Notes: generated by a model from the letters alone, not told the origin. Counted from the stretch's first letter, positions 36,821-46,216 are shown. The stretch: DNA of 64,000 bases from Aeromicrobium yanjiei (GCF_009649075.1 NZ_CP045737.1:3566723-3630722), one strand, 5' to 3'. Numbers and translations: made by a program.

Positions 36821-37702
36821 TCAGAGGCCGACGGACTCGTAGATGTCGTCGAGGGCGTCCAGGTAGGCGCCCTGGTCGTCGCCGACCTTCTGCTGCACCT
36901 CGGCGGACATCTTGACGACCTCCTCCGCGACCTCCTCGTAGCGGGCGTTCCACTTCTCGGCGTCGATCTGCCAGTAGCCGCACGTGTAGAAGTCGGCCTG
37001 CGGCCACCTGAGCTCGCGCCGCAGGTGCCGGCGCACCGCACGGCTGGAGCGGGCCTCCCCCGCGAGCCACACGTAGCGGTCCGCATCCGGCAGCTCGCGT
37101 GAGGTCACGGCCGCGGTGAGCGCCTCGCAGACGTCGGTCTCCTTCGCGACCACCTGCCAGGTGAGATCGACGTCCGCGGCGCTCGGCAGCGCGATCTGGT
37201 CGCCCGGATCGGTCAGGACGACGTGGACGACGGCCTTCTGCTGCGCTGACAGCCCGCGCAGGATGCGAGCGACCGCGGGCAGTCCGGTGATGTCGGCGAC
37301 CAGCAGCTGCCAGCCGACGTCCACCGGCGCGGCGTACAGCCCGTGCGGCTCGATGACCCCCACGACGTCGCCCGGCCGGCAGCTGCGCGCCCAGCTCGAG
37401 CCGACGCCCTCGTCGTGCAGGGCGATGTCCAGGTCGACGCGGGTCTCGCCGTCCACGACCCGGTGGTCCGAGATCGTGTAGACGCGGAAGTCCGGCTCGA
37501 CCGCGCCCTCGGGGTACGAGATGGTCCACTTCTCGTCGATCTGCGGGAGTGCCAGCTCGGCCCCGGCCGGCGGGATCAGGACGCGGATGTACTCGTCGGG
37601 GACGCCCGTGGACGCCCAGCCGCGAAGACCACCCAGGGTCACGGTCACGAGGTGCGCCGAGAGCTGTCGACGACCGAGCACCGTGGCGGTGTACGTCTTC
37701 AC
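36821..37702 (-). CDS. Siderophore-interacting protein (FAD-dependent ferric reductase)
   Basis: A 293-residue SIP-family reductase. FAD-binding part: VPDEYIRVLIPP and DFRVYTISDHR with DIALHDEGVGSSWARSCRPGD. NAD(P)H part: LLVADITGLPAVARIL, RYVWLAGEARSSRAVRRHLRRE and DFYTCGYWQ. Such enzymes release iron from ferric siderophores. Residues beyond about 260 form an extra acidic helical tail (EEVAEEVVKMSAEVQQKVG). GTG start at 37702 with AAGGAT upstream. An IdeR/DmdR-type iron box at 37727-37745 should repress it when iron is plentiful. Confidence 0.92.
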   Translation of the reverse strand: MKTYTATVLGRRQLSAHLVTVTLGGLRGWASTGVPDEYIRVLIPPAGAELALPQIDEKWTISYPEGAVEPDFRVYTISDHRVVDGETRVDLDIALHDEGVGSSWARSCRPGDVVGVIEPHGLYAAPVDVGWQLLVADITGLPAVARILRGLSAQQKAVVHVVLTDPGDQIALPSAADVDLTWQVVAKETDVCEALTAAVTSRELPDADRYVWLAGEARSSRAVRRHLRRELRWPQADFYTCGYWQIDAEKWNARYEEVAEEVVKMSAEVQQKVGDDQGAYLDALDDIYESVGL

Positions 37703-37726
37703 AGTCGGATCCTTCCGTCGGGAGAC

Positions 37727-37745
37727 TTAGGCAAGGCTAACCGAC
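37727..37745 (-). promoter_or_regulatory. Iron box (IdeR/DmdR/DtxR type)
   Basis: TTAGGCAAGGCTAACCGAC matches 15 of 19 positions of the iron-box consensus, including the core AGGCTAACC. It lies 25 bp upstream of the siderophore-interacting protein start, where a bound repressor would cover the promoter. Confidence 0.8.
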
Positions 37746-37787
37746 GGACCGGCTCAGGACCACGGCGCCGGTTGGTAGCGTGGAGCG

Positions 37788-38924
37788 GTGACGTCAGCCT
37801 CCCTCCCCGGACCCCTTCGTGTCAGGCCCATCAGCGACGCCGAGCACCTCGACTTCATCCGGCGCCGACCGTCCGTCAGCTTCCTGCAGACACCGGCGTG
37901 GGCGGTGGTCAAGAGCGAGTGGCGCGGCGAGTCGATCGGCTGGTTCGACGGCGACCGCGTCGTGGGTGCAGCACTCGTGCTCTACCGGCAGCTGCCGAGG
38001 CTCAAGCGCTATCTGGCGTACCTGCCCGAGGGCCCCGACATCGACTGGCTCGGCGGCGACCTCGCCCGCTGGCTCGATCCCCTGCGCGCCCACCTCAAGG
38101 AGCAGGGCGCCTTCGGCATCCGCATGGGCCCGCCCGTCGTCACCCGCCGCTGGCACGCGGGCACGATCAAGCAGGCGATCGCCGATCCGGTCCTCGGGAC
38201 GCTGTCCGACGTGCCCGCGGACGTCAGCGACGCCGCGGCCCTCGCGGTCGCGACCGAGCTGACTGCGCTGGGCTGGAAGGAGCTGCCCACCGAGGGTGGC
38301 TTCTCAGCCGGCCAGCCCAAGTTCAACTTCCAGGTGCCGCTCGCGGGACGCACCGAGGAGGACGTCCTCGCCGGCATGAACCAGCTGTGGCGGCGCAACA
38401 TCAAGAAGGCGGCCAAGGCCGGGGTCGAGGTCACCACCGGGAGTCGCGACGACCTCGCGGAGTTCCACCGCGTGTACGCCGAGACGGCCGAGCGGGATCA
38501 CTTCACCCCGCGCCCCCTGTCGTACTTCGAGCGCATGTGGGACGCCCTGACGACGGAGGAGCCCGACCGGCTCGTGCTCTACCTCGCCCGCCACGAGGGC
38601 GATCTGGTCGCCGCGACCACGATGGTCCGCGTCGGCGAGCACGCCTGGTACTCCTACGGCGCCTCGACGACCGCGAAGCGCGACGTCCGCGGCTCCAACG
38701 CGATCCAATGGCAGATGATGCGCGACGCGCTGGCTGCCGGGGCGACGACGTACGACATGCGGGGCATCACCGAGACCCTCGACCCCGCGGACTCGCACGT
38801 CGGCCTGATCCAGTTCAAGGTCGGCACCGGCGGGGAGGCCGTGGAGTACCTCGGCGAGTGGGACCTGCCGATCAGCCGGCCCCTGCACCTGGGCTTCACC
38901 ACCTACATGAAGAGGAGAGGGTGA
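37788..38924 (+). CDS. femX: FemX-type aminoacyltransferase for the peptidoglycan bridge
   Basis: A 378-residue FemABX-family enzyme with two GNAT-like halves: VSFLQTPAWAVVKSEW and LYRQLPRLKRYLAYLPEGPDIDW in the first; MNQLWRRNIKKAAKAGVEV, then DHFTPRPLSYFERMW and YMLYGAS-like WYSYGASTTAKRD in the second, and LDPADSHVGLIQFKVGTGG near the end. These enzymes add amino acids from aminoacyl-tRNA to lipid II. LL-DAP peptidoglycan with a glycine bridge is usual in Nocardioidaceae, which would make glycine the substrate. GTG 37788 lies 6 nt after TAGCGT (leaderless). Pairs with the racemase-like gene 7 bp downstream. Confidence 0.88.
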   Translation: MTSASLPGPLRVRPISDAEHLDFIRRRPSVSFLQTPAWAVVKSEWRGESIGWFDGDRVVGAALVLYRQLPRLKRYLAYLPEGPDIDWLGGDLARWLDPLRAHLKEQGAFGIRMGPPVVTRRWHAGTIKQAIADPVLGTLSDVPADVSDAAALAVATELTALGWKELPTEGGFSAGQPKFNFQVPLAGRTEEDVLAGMNQLWRRNIKKAAKAGVEVTTGSRDDLAEFHRVYAETAERDHFTPRPLSYFERMWDALTTEEPDRLVLYLARHEGDLVAATTMVRVGEHAWYSYGASTTAKRDVRGSNAIQWQMMRDALAAGATTYDMRGITETLDPADSHVGLIQFKVGTGGEAVEYLGEWDLPISRPLHLGFTTYMKRRG

Positions 38925-38931
38925 GCCGCGC

Positions 38932-39984
38932 ATGAGTGCAGGATTCGAGCTCGACGTCGACACCCAGCGCTGGCGACGGCACCTGGACACGATGGTCGAG
39001 GCCACGCCCGGCATCGTCCCGGTCATCAAGGGCAACGGCTACGGCCTCGGCCGTGACCTGCTGGCGGCGGAGTCGACCCGTCTCGGCCTCGGCAGCATCG
39101 CGGTCGGCACGTACAACGAGGTGCCCGAGGCACTGGCCGCCTTCGACGGGGACGTCATGGTGCTGACGCCGTGGCGACCGTTCTTCGACCACGTGGTCCT
39201 GGACGACCGGGTCATCCACACGATGGGCCGGGTCGCGGACATCGAAGAGCTCGCAGCGCAGGCACCGGGCGCACGCATCATCCTCGAGGGTGAGACCTCG
39301 ATGGCCCGCCACGGCCTGGACCGCCACGAGCTCGCGGCCGCCGTCGCGGCCCTCGGGGACCTGCGCGTCGAGGGCTTCGCGATCCACCTCCCGCTCGGCC
39401 CGGCAGGCCGGGCAGGGGGCAACTTCACCGAGGCCCAGAGCTGGGCCGCGGCGCTCGAGGCCTCGCAGGTCGACACGACCACGCTGTACGTCTCGCACCT
39501 GACCCCCGCCGAGCTCGCGGCGCTGCGCACCCACCGCCCGCACCTCGACGTGAGACCGCGCATCGGCACGTCCTTGTGGCTGGGCGACCTGGGTGCCCTG
39601 TCCGTACGCGCGACGGTCCTCGACGCGCACCTGGTCGCCCGCGGCGAGCACATCGGCTATCGCCAGCGACCCATGCCCCGCGACGGGACGCTGCTGATCA
39701 TCTCCGGCGGCACGAGCCACGGTGTCGGCCTCGAGGCGCCCAAGGCGTCGTCGGGCGCCGTCCAGCGCGGCAAGCTGCTGGCCAAGGGCGGGCTCGAGGC
39801 CGCCGGGCTGTCGCTGTCGCCGTTCACGGTCGACGGCAAGCAGCGCTGGTTCGCCGAGCCGCCGCACATGCAGGCCAGCATGATCTTCCTGCCGGCCTCG
39901 GCCACCGCCCCCGCGGTCGGCGACCGCGTCGACGTCGCGGTGCGCTTCACCACCGCGACGTTCGACGCCGTCAACCTGCGCTGA
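38932..39984 (+). CDS. Alanine-racemase-like PLP protein, probable catalytic variant
   Basis: A 350-residue fold-type III PLP protein. VPVIKGNGYGLGRDLLA carries the PLP lysine (VKADAYGHG in racemases), ARIILEGETSMARHGL the barrel strand, and RPRIGTSLWLGD the Arg-Gly-x-x-x-W/Y region. In true alanine racemase the second catalytic base is a Tyr in GYADGYP; here the aligned strand reads LLIISGGTSHGVG with no Tyr. The C-terminal CMDQ motif is replaced by HMQASMIFLP. It may bind PLP without racemising alanine, or act on another substrate. Seven bp after femX, so a role in peptidoglycan peptide chemistry is likely. Confidence 0.8.
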   Translation: MSAGFELDVDTQRWRRHLDTMVEATPGIVPVIKGNGYGLGRDLLAAESTRLGLGSIAVGTYNEVPEALAAFDGDVMVLTPWRPFFDHVVLDDRVIHTMGRVADIEELAAQAPGARIILEGETSMARHGLDRHELAAAVAALGDLRVEGFAIHLPLGPAGRAGGNFTEAQSWAAALEASQVDTTTLYVSHLTPAELAALRTHRPHLDVRPRIGTSLWLGDLGALSVRATVLDAHLVARGEHIGYRQRPMPRDGTLLIISGGTSHGVGLEAPKASSGAVQRGKLLAKGGLEAAGLSLSPFTVDGKQRWFAEPPHMQASMIFLPASATAPAVGDRVDVAVRFTTATFDAVNLR

Positions 39985-39990
39985 GCCGGG

Positions 39991-42198
39991 TCACTCCCTC
40001 GACTGGGGCGACGGCGTGGTCGGTGCCGGCGTCGCCGGCGTCGTCGGCTGCGTCGGATCGGGCGCCGTCGGCTGGGGCGCCGTGGGCTTCGGCGTGGTCG
40101 GCGACGGGGTCGTCCGCGTCGGCTCGGGCTTCGGCTTGGGCTTGGTCGTCCGCTCCGGCTTGGGCGCCGGCTCCCGGTAGACGGGCCCCTTGTCGCTCTG
40201 CAGGTTGGCCGGCGGCGGGAACGTTCCGCAGTCGCTCGGGTCGAGCACCTGGTCCATGTAGAGCTTGAACGTCTTGGCCGGGATCTGACCACCGAAGAAC
40301 GGCACCATGTAACCCTCGAGATCGGCGTTGCCGAGCTTGCCGCGGTTGTACATCACCGCGGTGGCCAGCTTGGGGGTGAACCCCGCGAACCACGACGACG
40401 ACACGTGCTGGTCGTCGTCCGGCCCGGCCGTGGCCGTGCCGGTCTTGCCCGCGGTGGTGCAGACCGTGTTGCCGTTGGTGCCGGTGCCCGAGCGCACGAC
40501 GCCCTGCAGCGCCGCGATCGTGTCGGCAGCGACGTCCTCGGGGATCGTCTGCTTGGTCTTGACCTCGTGCTTGTACAACGAGTCGCCGCGGTAGTCCGAC
40601 ACCTTCTGGATCACGAACCAGTCGGCTCGCTTGCCGCCCGCTGCGAGCGTCGCGTACGCATTGGCCATGTCGACCGGGGCGACGCCGAAGTAGCCGAGCG
40701 GCGTCACCAGCGGGAACGAGCCGTTCTCGTTCTTGCGCTCCCGGTCCAGCAGACGCTTGGGGATGCCGGCCTGCTGCGCGGCCTTGATGACCTTGTCCGG
40801 GCCGTCCTCCATCTGGTCGACGAGATCGACGAACGCCGTGTTGACCGACTCCTGCGTCGCGGTCGACAGCGGGATGAAGCCGAACGACTTGCCGAGGCTG
40901 TCGCCCTGGTTGAAGGCGATCTCCTTGCCGTCCTTGAACAGGGGCGAGTTGCCGTTGAGGCGGGTCGTGAGGCTGTAGCCGTCCTCGAGGGCCGCGATGA
41001 CCGCGAACGCCTTGAAGGTCGATCCGGGCTGCGTGGGCGCGGTGGCCCAGTTGACCTGGTTCTTCAGGTAGTCGCGTCCGCCGTACATCGCGCGGACCGC
41101 TCCCGTGCCTGGCTGGACCGACACGAGCGCCTGGTGCAGCTCCTTGGCGTCGGGGCGCAGTGCCTTGACCGACTCGATGGCCTTCTTCTGCTTGTTGTAG
41201 TCGAACGTCGTCACGATGCGCAGGCCGCCACCGTAGATCTGGTCGTCGGTGAAGTCGAGCGACTGCATCTGGTTCTGCACGAGCGACAGGAGGTAGCCCT
41301 TCGACCCGCTGAAGCGGCTGCTGTTCTTCTTGTCCACGACCGAGGGGATGCGGTCGGAGAACTTGGCCGCCTGCTCGGCGGTGATCGCGCCGGACTTGAC
41401 CATGCCGTTCAGGACGTAGGAGAAGCGCGGCTGGATGCGATCCTTGGCGCCCTCGGCGTAGGGGTCGTAGTAGCTCGGGCTGTTGATGATCGTCGCGAGC
41501 AGCGCGGACTGCGCGTAGTTGAGCTTCGAGGCAGGCTTGCCGAAGTAGGTCTGCGAGGCGACCTCGACGCCGTACGCGCCGTTGCCGAAGTAGATCGTGT
41601 TGAGGTAGCCCTCGAGGATCTCCTTCTTGCTCAGCTGGTTGTGGATCTTGACCGAGAGGATCGCTTCCTTGACCTTGCGGGAGTAGGAGCGCTCCTGCGT
41701 CAGGTACAGGATCTTGACGTACTGCTGGGTGATCGTGGAGCCGCCGGACTGCACCGATCCGCTCGTGGTGTTGTCACGGGCGGCGCGGATGATGCCCTTG
41801 ATGTCGATGCCGCGGTTGGAGTAGAACGAGCGGTCCTCGGCGGCGATGGCGGCCGCCTGCATCGAGGCGGGGACCTCGTCGATCGAGATGCTCTCGCGGT
41901 CCTGCCGCGCGAACTCACCGAGCTTGTGCTTGCCGTCGGAGTAGTAGACCTGCGTCGTCTGGGTCTGGAAGTCCGCGTTGGCGTCCGGGATCGCGATCGC
42001 GCGGTAGAGGATGAAGAACGTCGCCGCGAGGGCGAGCGCTCCGGCGACGCCGAGGAATGCGACCCACCGGATGAGCTTGCTCCACCACGGTCCGCGACCG
42101 CCGATCCTGCGTCCGAAGCCCTTCACGCGGTTGCCGAAGCCGCTGCCGCCTGCGGCGCGGCCACTCTTCGTGGTCGTGCGCTTTCGCTGTGTTGCCAA
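39991..42198 (-). CDS. Class A penicillin-binding protein
   Basis: About 735 residues. A basic cytoplasmic N-terminus and one membrane helix (KLIRWVAFLGVAGALALAA). Glycosyltransferase domain: AAIAAEDRSFYSNRGID with the catalytic Glu, then GGSTITQQYVKILYL and EGYLNTIYFGNGAYGVE. Transpeptidase domain: SxxK in QPGSTFKAFAV, SxN in ESVNTAF and KTG in AGKTGTATA. It ends in a Pro/Thr-rich tail. It polymerises and cross-links peptidoglycan. TTG 42198 is favoured because GGAGGT lies about 10 nt upstream; ATG 42216 (in frame, no ribosome site) is the alternative. Confidence 0.92.
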   Translation of the reverse strand: MATQRKRTTTKSGRAAGGSGFGNRVKGFGRRIGGRGPWWSKLIRWVAFLGVAGALALAATFFILYRAIAIPDANADFQTQTTQVYYSDGKHKLGEFARQDRESISIDEVPASMQAAAIAAEDRSFYSNRGIDIKGIIRAARDNTTSGSVQSGGSTITQQYVKILYLTQERSYSRKVKEAILSVKIHNQLSKKEILEGYLNTIYFGNGAYGVEVASQTYFGKPASKLNYAQSALLATIINSPSYYDPYAEGAKDRIQPRFSYVLNGMVKSGAITAEQAAKFSDRIPSVVDKKNSSRFSGSKGYLLSLVQNQMQSLDFTDDQIYGGGLRIVTTFDYNKQKKAIESVKALRPDAKELHQALVSVQPGTGAVRAMYGGRDYLKNQVNWATAPTQPGSTFKAFAVIAALEDGYSLTTRLNGNSPLFKDGKEIAFNQGDSLGKSFGFIPLSTATQESVNTAFVDLVDQMEDGPDKVIKAAQQAGIPKRLLDRERKNENGSFPLVTPLGYFGVAPVDMANAYATLAAGGKRADWFVIQKVSDYRGDSLYKHEVKTKQTIPEDVAADTIAALQGVVRSGTGTNGNTVCTTAGKTGTATAGPDDDQHVSSSWFAGFTPKLATAVMYNRGKLGNADLEGYMVPFFGGQIPAKTFKLYMDQVLDPSDCGTFPPPANLQSDKGPVYREPAPKPERTTKPKPKPEPTRTTPSPTTPKPTAPQPTAPDPTQPTTPATPAPTTPSPQSRE

Positions 42199-42342
42199 GG
42201 GTCCGTCTACCTCCATCGAGGATCCGAGATGCGGATCCGCCCCGTCAAGTGTGCCGAACCTACCGAAGAATGCCGAATCACAGGGGCCATCAGTGTCACG
42301 ACTCACCCCGCCCGGGGTGTTGGCGCAGATGCTGGATCGATG

Positions 42343-42355
42343 TATCGTCTCGATA
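42343..42355. promoter_or_regulatory. Palindrome upstream of padR-ino1
   Basis: TATCG-TCT-CGATA, an odd-length palindrome, sits 37 bp before the PadR start and next to a -10-like TATAAC (42354-42359). Position and symmetry suit an operator for the PadR protein encoded downstream. Not confirmed. Confidence 0.4.
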
Positions 42356-42391
42356 TAACAAACGGCACCATATGTCAGGACAGGGCAACAC

Positions 42392-42976
42392 ATGACACGA
42401 CGCGGCGCGGCGCTGGAGGTGGCGGTCCTCGGACTGCTGCACGACGCCCCGATGCACGGCTACGAGCTGCGCAAGCAGGTCAACGCCTTGCTGGGCTGGG
42501 GTCGCATCCTGTCCTACGGGACGCTCTACCCCGCACTGAAGGCGCTCGGCAAGGCCGGCTACATCGTGGCCGACCAGACCGAGTCGCTCGAGGGCAAGGG
42601 CAGGCGCGCCCGCATCGTCTACCAGCTCACGGCCGAGGGCAAGGAACACTTCGCCCAGGCGCTCGAGGACTCGGGCCCGTCGACGTGGGACGACGAGACA
42701 TTCGGCGTGCGGTTCGCCTTCTTCTCGCGCACCGACGCCGCCTCGAGGGTTCGCATCCTCGAAGGTCGCCGAAGCCGCTTGGAGGAGCGGCTCGAGCACG
42801 TCCGCAAGGCCGGGCAGCGCAAACGTGACCGCGTCGACTCCTACACCTTGGAGCTGCAACGTCACGGCCTGGAGTCAGTCGAGCGCGAGGTCAAGTGGCT
42901 GACCGAGCTGATCGATCGTGAACGATCGGGCGGCTATCCCGATGCGGACGCCCCAGACAACCAACCAACGAAGTGA
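42392..42976 (+). CDS. PadR family regulator linked to inositol synthesis
   Basis: A 194-residue regulator. Winged helix: [29 protein letters not shown] and [19 protein letters not shown] (pieces of the standard PadR domain). A coiled-coil C-terminal part ([21 protein letters not shown] and further helices) gives dimerisation. It is 20 bp before ino1. The PadR-ino1 pair is conserved in many actinobacteria (Rv0047c-Rv0046c in M. tuberculosis), so ino1 is the probable target. Confidence 0.9.
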   Translation: MTRRGAALEVAVLGLLHDAPMHGYELRKQVNALLGWGRILSYGTLYPALKALGKAGYIVADQTESLEGKGRRARIVYQLTAEGKEHFAQALEDSGPSTWDDETFGVRFAFFSRTDAASRVRILEGRRSRLEERLEHVRKAGQRKRDRVDSYTLELQRHGLESVEREVKWLTELIDRERSGGYPDADAPDNQPTK

Positions 42977-42996
42977 AGAACAACGAAGGAGAACCC

Positions 42997-44076
42997 ATGG
43001 GTTCGGTACGCGTAGCAATTGTGGGTGTGGGCAACTGTGCCACGTCCCTGATCCAGGGCGTCGAGTACTACAAGGATGCCGACCCCGAGGCCGGCGTCCC
43101 CGGACTCATGCACGTCAAGTTCGGTGAGTACCACGTCAACGACATCGAGTTCGTGGCCGCATTCGACGTCGACGCCAAGAAGGTCGGCTTCGACCTGGCC
43201 GAGGCGACGCAGGCCAGCGAGAACAACACGATCAAGATCGCCGACGTGCCCCCGACCGGCATCATCGTCCAGAAGGGCAACACGCTCGACGGCCTCGGCA
43301 AGTACTACCGCGAGACCATCGAGGAGTCCGACGCCCCGGCCGTGGACGTCGTCCAGGTCCTCAAGGACACCCAGGCCGACGTGCTGGTGTCCTATCTCCC
43401 GGTCGGGTCGGAGGAGGCCGACAAGTTCTACGCGCAGTGCGCGATCGACGCGAAGGTCGCCTTCGTCAACGCGCTGCCCGTCTTCATCGCCTCGGATCCG
43501 GAGTGGGCGCGCAAGTTCGAGGACGCCGGCGTCCCGATCATCGGCGACGACATCAAGAGCCAGGTGGGCGCCACCATCACCCACCGCGTGATGGCCAAGC
43601 TGTTCCAGGACCGAGGCGTCGTGCTCGACCGCACGTACCAGCTCAACGTCGGCGGCAACATGGACTTCAAGAACATGCTGGAGCGCGACCGCCTCGAGTC
43701 CAAGAAGATCTCCAAGACCCAGGCCGTGACGTCGAACATCAACCACGACCTCGGTGCCAAGAACGTGCACATCGGCCCGAGCGACTACGTCCAGTGGCTC
43801 GACGACCGCAAGTGGGCGTACGTGCGGCTCGAGGGACGCGCATTCGGCGACGTGCCCCTCAACCTGGAGTACAAGCTGGAGGTCTGGGACTCGCCCAACT
43901 CCGCCGGCATCATCATCGATGCGATCCGCGCGGCCAAGATCGCCAAGGACCGCGGCATCGGCGGCGCCCTGCTGTCGGCCTCGTCCTACCTGATGAAGTC
44001 GCCCCCGGAGCAGCGTCCCGACGACCTCGGTCGCGAGATGCTCGAGAAGTACATCGCCGGAGAGGTCGAGCGCTGA
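42997..44076 (+). CDS. ino1: Inositol-3-phosphate synthase
   Basis: A 359-residue NAD-dependent enzyme that converts glucose 6-phosphate to myo-inositol 3-phosphate, the entry to phosphatidylinositol and mycothiol. [22 protein letters not shown] is the NAD site; [33 protein letters not shown] and [13 protein letters not shown] hold the catalytic lysines and phosphate site; [16 protein letters not shown] is at the end. AAGGAG 8 nt before ATG 42997 supports this start over an in-frame ATG at 42973. A strong hairpin follows. Confidence 0.96.
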   Translation: MGSVRVAIVGVGNCATSLIQGVEYYKDADPEAGVPGLMHVKFGEYHVNDIEFVAAFDVDAKKVGFDLAEATQASENNTIKIADVPPTGIIVQKGNTLDGLGKYYRETIEESDAPAVDVVQVLKDTQADVLVSYLPVGSEEADKFYAQCAIDAKVAFVNALPVFIASDPEWARKFEDAGVPIIGDDIKSQVGATITHRVMAKLFQDRGVVLDRTYQLNVGGNMDFKNMLERDRLESKKISKTQAVTSNINHDLGAKNVHIGPSDYVQWLDDRKWAYVRLEGRAFGDVPLNLEYKLEVWDSPNSAGIIIDAIRAAKIAKDRGIGGALLSASSYLMKSPPEQRPDDLGREMLEKYIAGEVER

Positions 44077-44097
44077 GCGCCTGACCTGCACGCACGA

Positions 44098-44127
44098 GGG
44101 GGCCGGTTCCGTGAGGGACCGGCCCCC
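44098..44127. terminator. Bidirectional hairpin terminator between ino1 and tetR
   Basis: GGGGGCCGGTTCC and GGGACCGGCCCCC pair over 13 positions with one G-U pair and a GTGA tetraloop. It lies between convergent ino1 and the first TetR gene and touches the TetR stop codon, so it can serve both. No T tract. Confidence 0.85.
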
Positions 44128-44738
44128 TACGTCGTGCCCGGGCCCGGGCCGTGCAGCAGCAGACGGGCCACGGACTCGCGCATCACGGCACGCGCCGCGT
44201 CGACCTCCAGGCCCAGGTCGTGGCGCAGCGACGACCACGTCGGCCAGCTCGACGCGACGAACAGCGCCGCCTCGAGCACCCCACGGCGCTCACCTGCGGC
44301 CGCGAGCTCGGGTCCGAACACGTGGGCCAGGTCGTCCCGCACCCGGTCGACGTGCTGCCGGCGGCTGTCCTGCAGGGCCCTCGAGAACGGCTCGCCCAGC
44401 GCGGCCGAGCGGGCCGCGGGGTCGAGATGCTCGAGCCGTCGCACCCGCATGTCGAGGTACTGCTCGAGGCGCTGGTCCAGCGGCAGGTCGGGGCTGATCT
44501 CGGTCCGCAGGGCGGCATCGGCATCGAGCCAGTACGCAGTGGTGGCGCCCAGCAGGGTCTCGGTGTCCTTGTAGTTGAGCCACAGGGTCCGCACCGAGAT
44601 GCCGGCCCGCTCGGCGATGACCTTCGCGGTGGGCTTGAGCACGCCTTCGCGCAGCAGCGCGGTGTGCGCCTCGACGATGGCATCTCGTGTGCGTTGACCT
44701 CGGGCGACCCTGCCGTCGGTGTGCTGATGTACGGCCAT
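44127..44738 (-). CDS. TetR-family regulator (paralogue 1)
   Basis: A 203-residue regulator. N-terminal HTH: RVARGQRTRDAIVEAHTALLREG, then AERAGISVRTLWLNYKDTETLLG. The C-terminal ligand and dimer domain is unlike any named subfamily. It is clearly a relative of the adjacent TetR gene: both start with a short His-containing lead and GRVARGQRTR, and share TLWLN-x-KD and FGxEL at matching places. Divergent control of the liv-type operon is likely. Confidence 0.88.
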   Translation of the reverse strand: MAVHQHTDGRVARGQRTRDAIVEAHTALLREGVLKPTAKVIAERAGISVRTLWLNYKDTETLLGATTAYWLDADAALRTEISPDLPLDQRLEQYLDMRVRRLEHLDPAARSAALGEPFSRALQDSRRQHVDRVRDDLAHVFGPELAAAGERRGVLEAALFVASSWPTWSSLRHDLGLEVDAARAVMRESVARLLLHGPGPGTT

Positions 44739-44746
44739 GTCGTGCC

Positions 44747-45343
44747 TCAGGATACGCCCGGAGCTTCGAGCACGAGACGGAAACCATGTCGTACGACGTC
44801 CGTGGCCTCCTCGACGCTCAAGCCCTCGTCGTCGCGCAGCAGCTGCCAGGTCATGCTGTTGGCGAGCGCGAAGAGCACCCGGTGGGCCACGGAGTCCCGG
44901 CCGGCGCCGAGCTCGGCCCCGAAGGTCGCCACCAGATCTGCGTGCAGGCGGTCCAGGTGCTGCAGCCGCGCCGCGCGCAACGCCGGGGAGAACGGCTCGC
45001 TGGTCAACCCCGATCTCGCCGCCGGGGCAAGGCCCTCGAGCCGCGCAGCGCGCTGGACGCAAAAGGCCTCGATGCGCATCGTGAGCGCCAGGTCCGCAGG
45101 CACCGACGTCCAGCTCGACGCGTCGTGGTCGAGCCAGTAGCGGCCGGTCGCCTCCAGCAGGGACTCGATGTCCTTGAAGTTGAGCCACAGCGTCCGCAGC
45201 GACACCCCCGCGCGCTCGGCGACCGCCTTGCCCGTGGGCCGCAGCTCCCCCTCGCGAAGGAGCGCCGAGTGCGCGGCGATGATCGCCTCCCGCGTGCGCT
45301 GGCCGCGGGCGACCCGGCCGTCGGGGTGCTGCCGAGCGGTCAT
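44747..45343 (-). CDS. TetR-family regulator (paralogue 2)
   Basis: A 198-residue regulator: RVARGQRTREAIIAAHSALLREGEL and AERAGVSLRTLWLNFKDIESLL form the HTH; the C-terminal domain includes LQHLDRLHADLVATFGAEL. It lies 8 bp upstream of paralogue 1, same strand, a probable tandem duplication that has since diverged. The 58-bp gap to the divergent liv-type operon holds a palindrome (45387-45403), a likely operator for one or both proteins. Confidence 0.88.
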   Translation of the reverse strand: MTARQHPDGRVARGQRTREAIIAAHSALLREGELRPTGKAVAERAGVSLRTLWLNFKDIESLLEATGRYWLDHDASSWTSVPADLALTMRIEAFCVQRAARLEGLAPAARSGLTSEPFSPALRAARLQHLDRLHADLVATFGAELGAGRDSVAHRVLFALANSMTWQLLRDDEGLSVEEATDVVRHGFRLVLEAPGVS

Positions 45344-45366
45344 CTCTCCTCCGTCCTGGTGGGTGG

Positions 45367-45403
45367 TTGACGCGTGCGGCAAAAACATACACTCTGTGTG
45401 CAT
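45367..45403 (+). promoter_or_regulatory. Promoter and TetR-type operator of the liv-like operon
   Basis: TTGACG (45367-45372) is a near-consensus -35; TACACT (45388-45393) is a fair -10 at 15-nt spacing. A dyad, ATACAC-TCTGT-GTGCAT (45387-45403), covers the -10 and the first bases of the start codon. A TetR protein bound there would block transcription initiation. The mRNA leader would be at most a few bases. Confidence 0.55.
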
Positions 45404-46216
45404 GAACATCGAGACGCACGTCACACCGTGTGACGGCAGCCGGTCGGGTGCCCACCTGACGGTGCAGGACGTGACGGTGCAGTTCGGCGGTCTGACGGCT
45501 CTGTCGGACGTGGGCTTCGAGGTCCGACCGGGCCAGGTCCTCGGCGTGATCGGTCCCAACGGAGCCGGCAAGACCACCTTGTTCAACGTCGTCTGCGGGT
45601 TCACCCGTCCGCAGACCGGGCACCTGACGCTCGACGGCCGGCCGTTCCGGCCCGCACCGCAGCGGCTGGTCCGGTCCGGGGTGTCCCGCAGCCTCCAGGG
45701 ACTCGGTCTGTTCCCGGGGCTGAGCGTGCTCGAGAACATCGTCGCCGGGGCAGGCGGCGCAGCACGGACGGGATGGTGGTCGGGCCTGCTCGCCCTGCCG
45801 CGCACCGACCGCGACGAGCGGGAGCTGCACGACAGGGCCGCAGCCCTGATCGACGAGCTCGGGCTCGGCGCCCACGCGCACGCCCAGCCCGGGACCCTCC
45901 CGTACGCGGTCAGCAAGCGGGTCGCCCTGGCCCGCGCGCTCGTCAGCGAGCCGCGCCTGCTGCTGCTCGACGAGCCGGCCGGCGGCCTCGGCCACGACGA
46001 GGTCCTCGAGCTGGCTGAGCTCATCATGAGCCTGCCGTCGCGTGGCGCCGGCTGCTCGGTGATGCTCGTCGAGCACCACGTCGACCTGGTGATGCAGGTG
46101 TGCGACGAGCTGGTCGTGCTCGACTTCGGCCGGGTCATCGCGACCGGCACACCCGCAGTCGTCCGCGAGGACCCCGCCGTCGCGGAGGCCTATCTCGGGG
46201 CCGAGGTGGACGTCTG

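Noticed and set aside
40405..42828. 807-codon plus-strand open frame
   Set aside because: Antisense shadow of the penicillin-binding protein gene; the real gene has full GT51/transpeptidase motifs.
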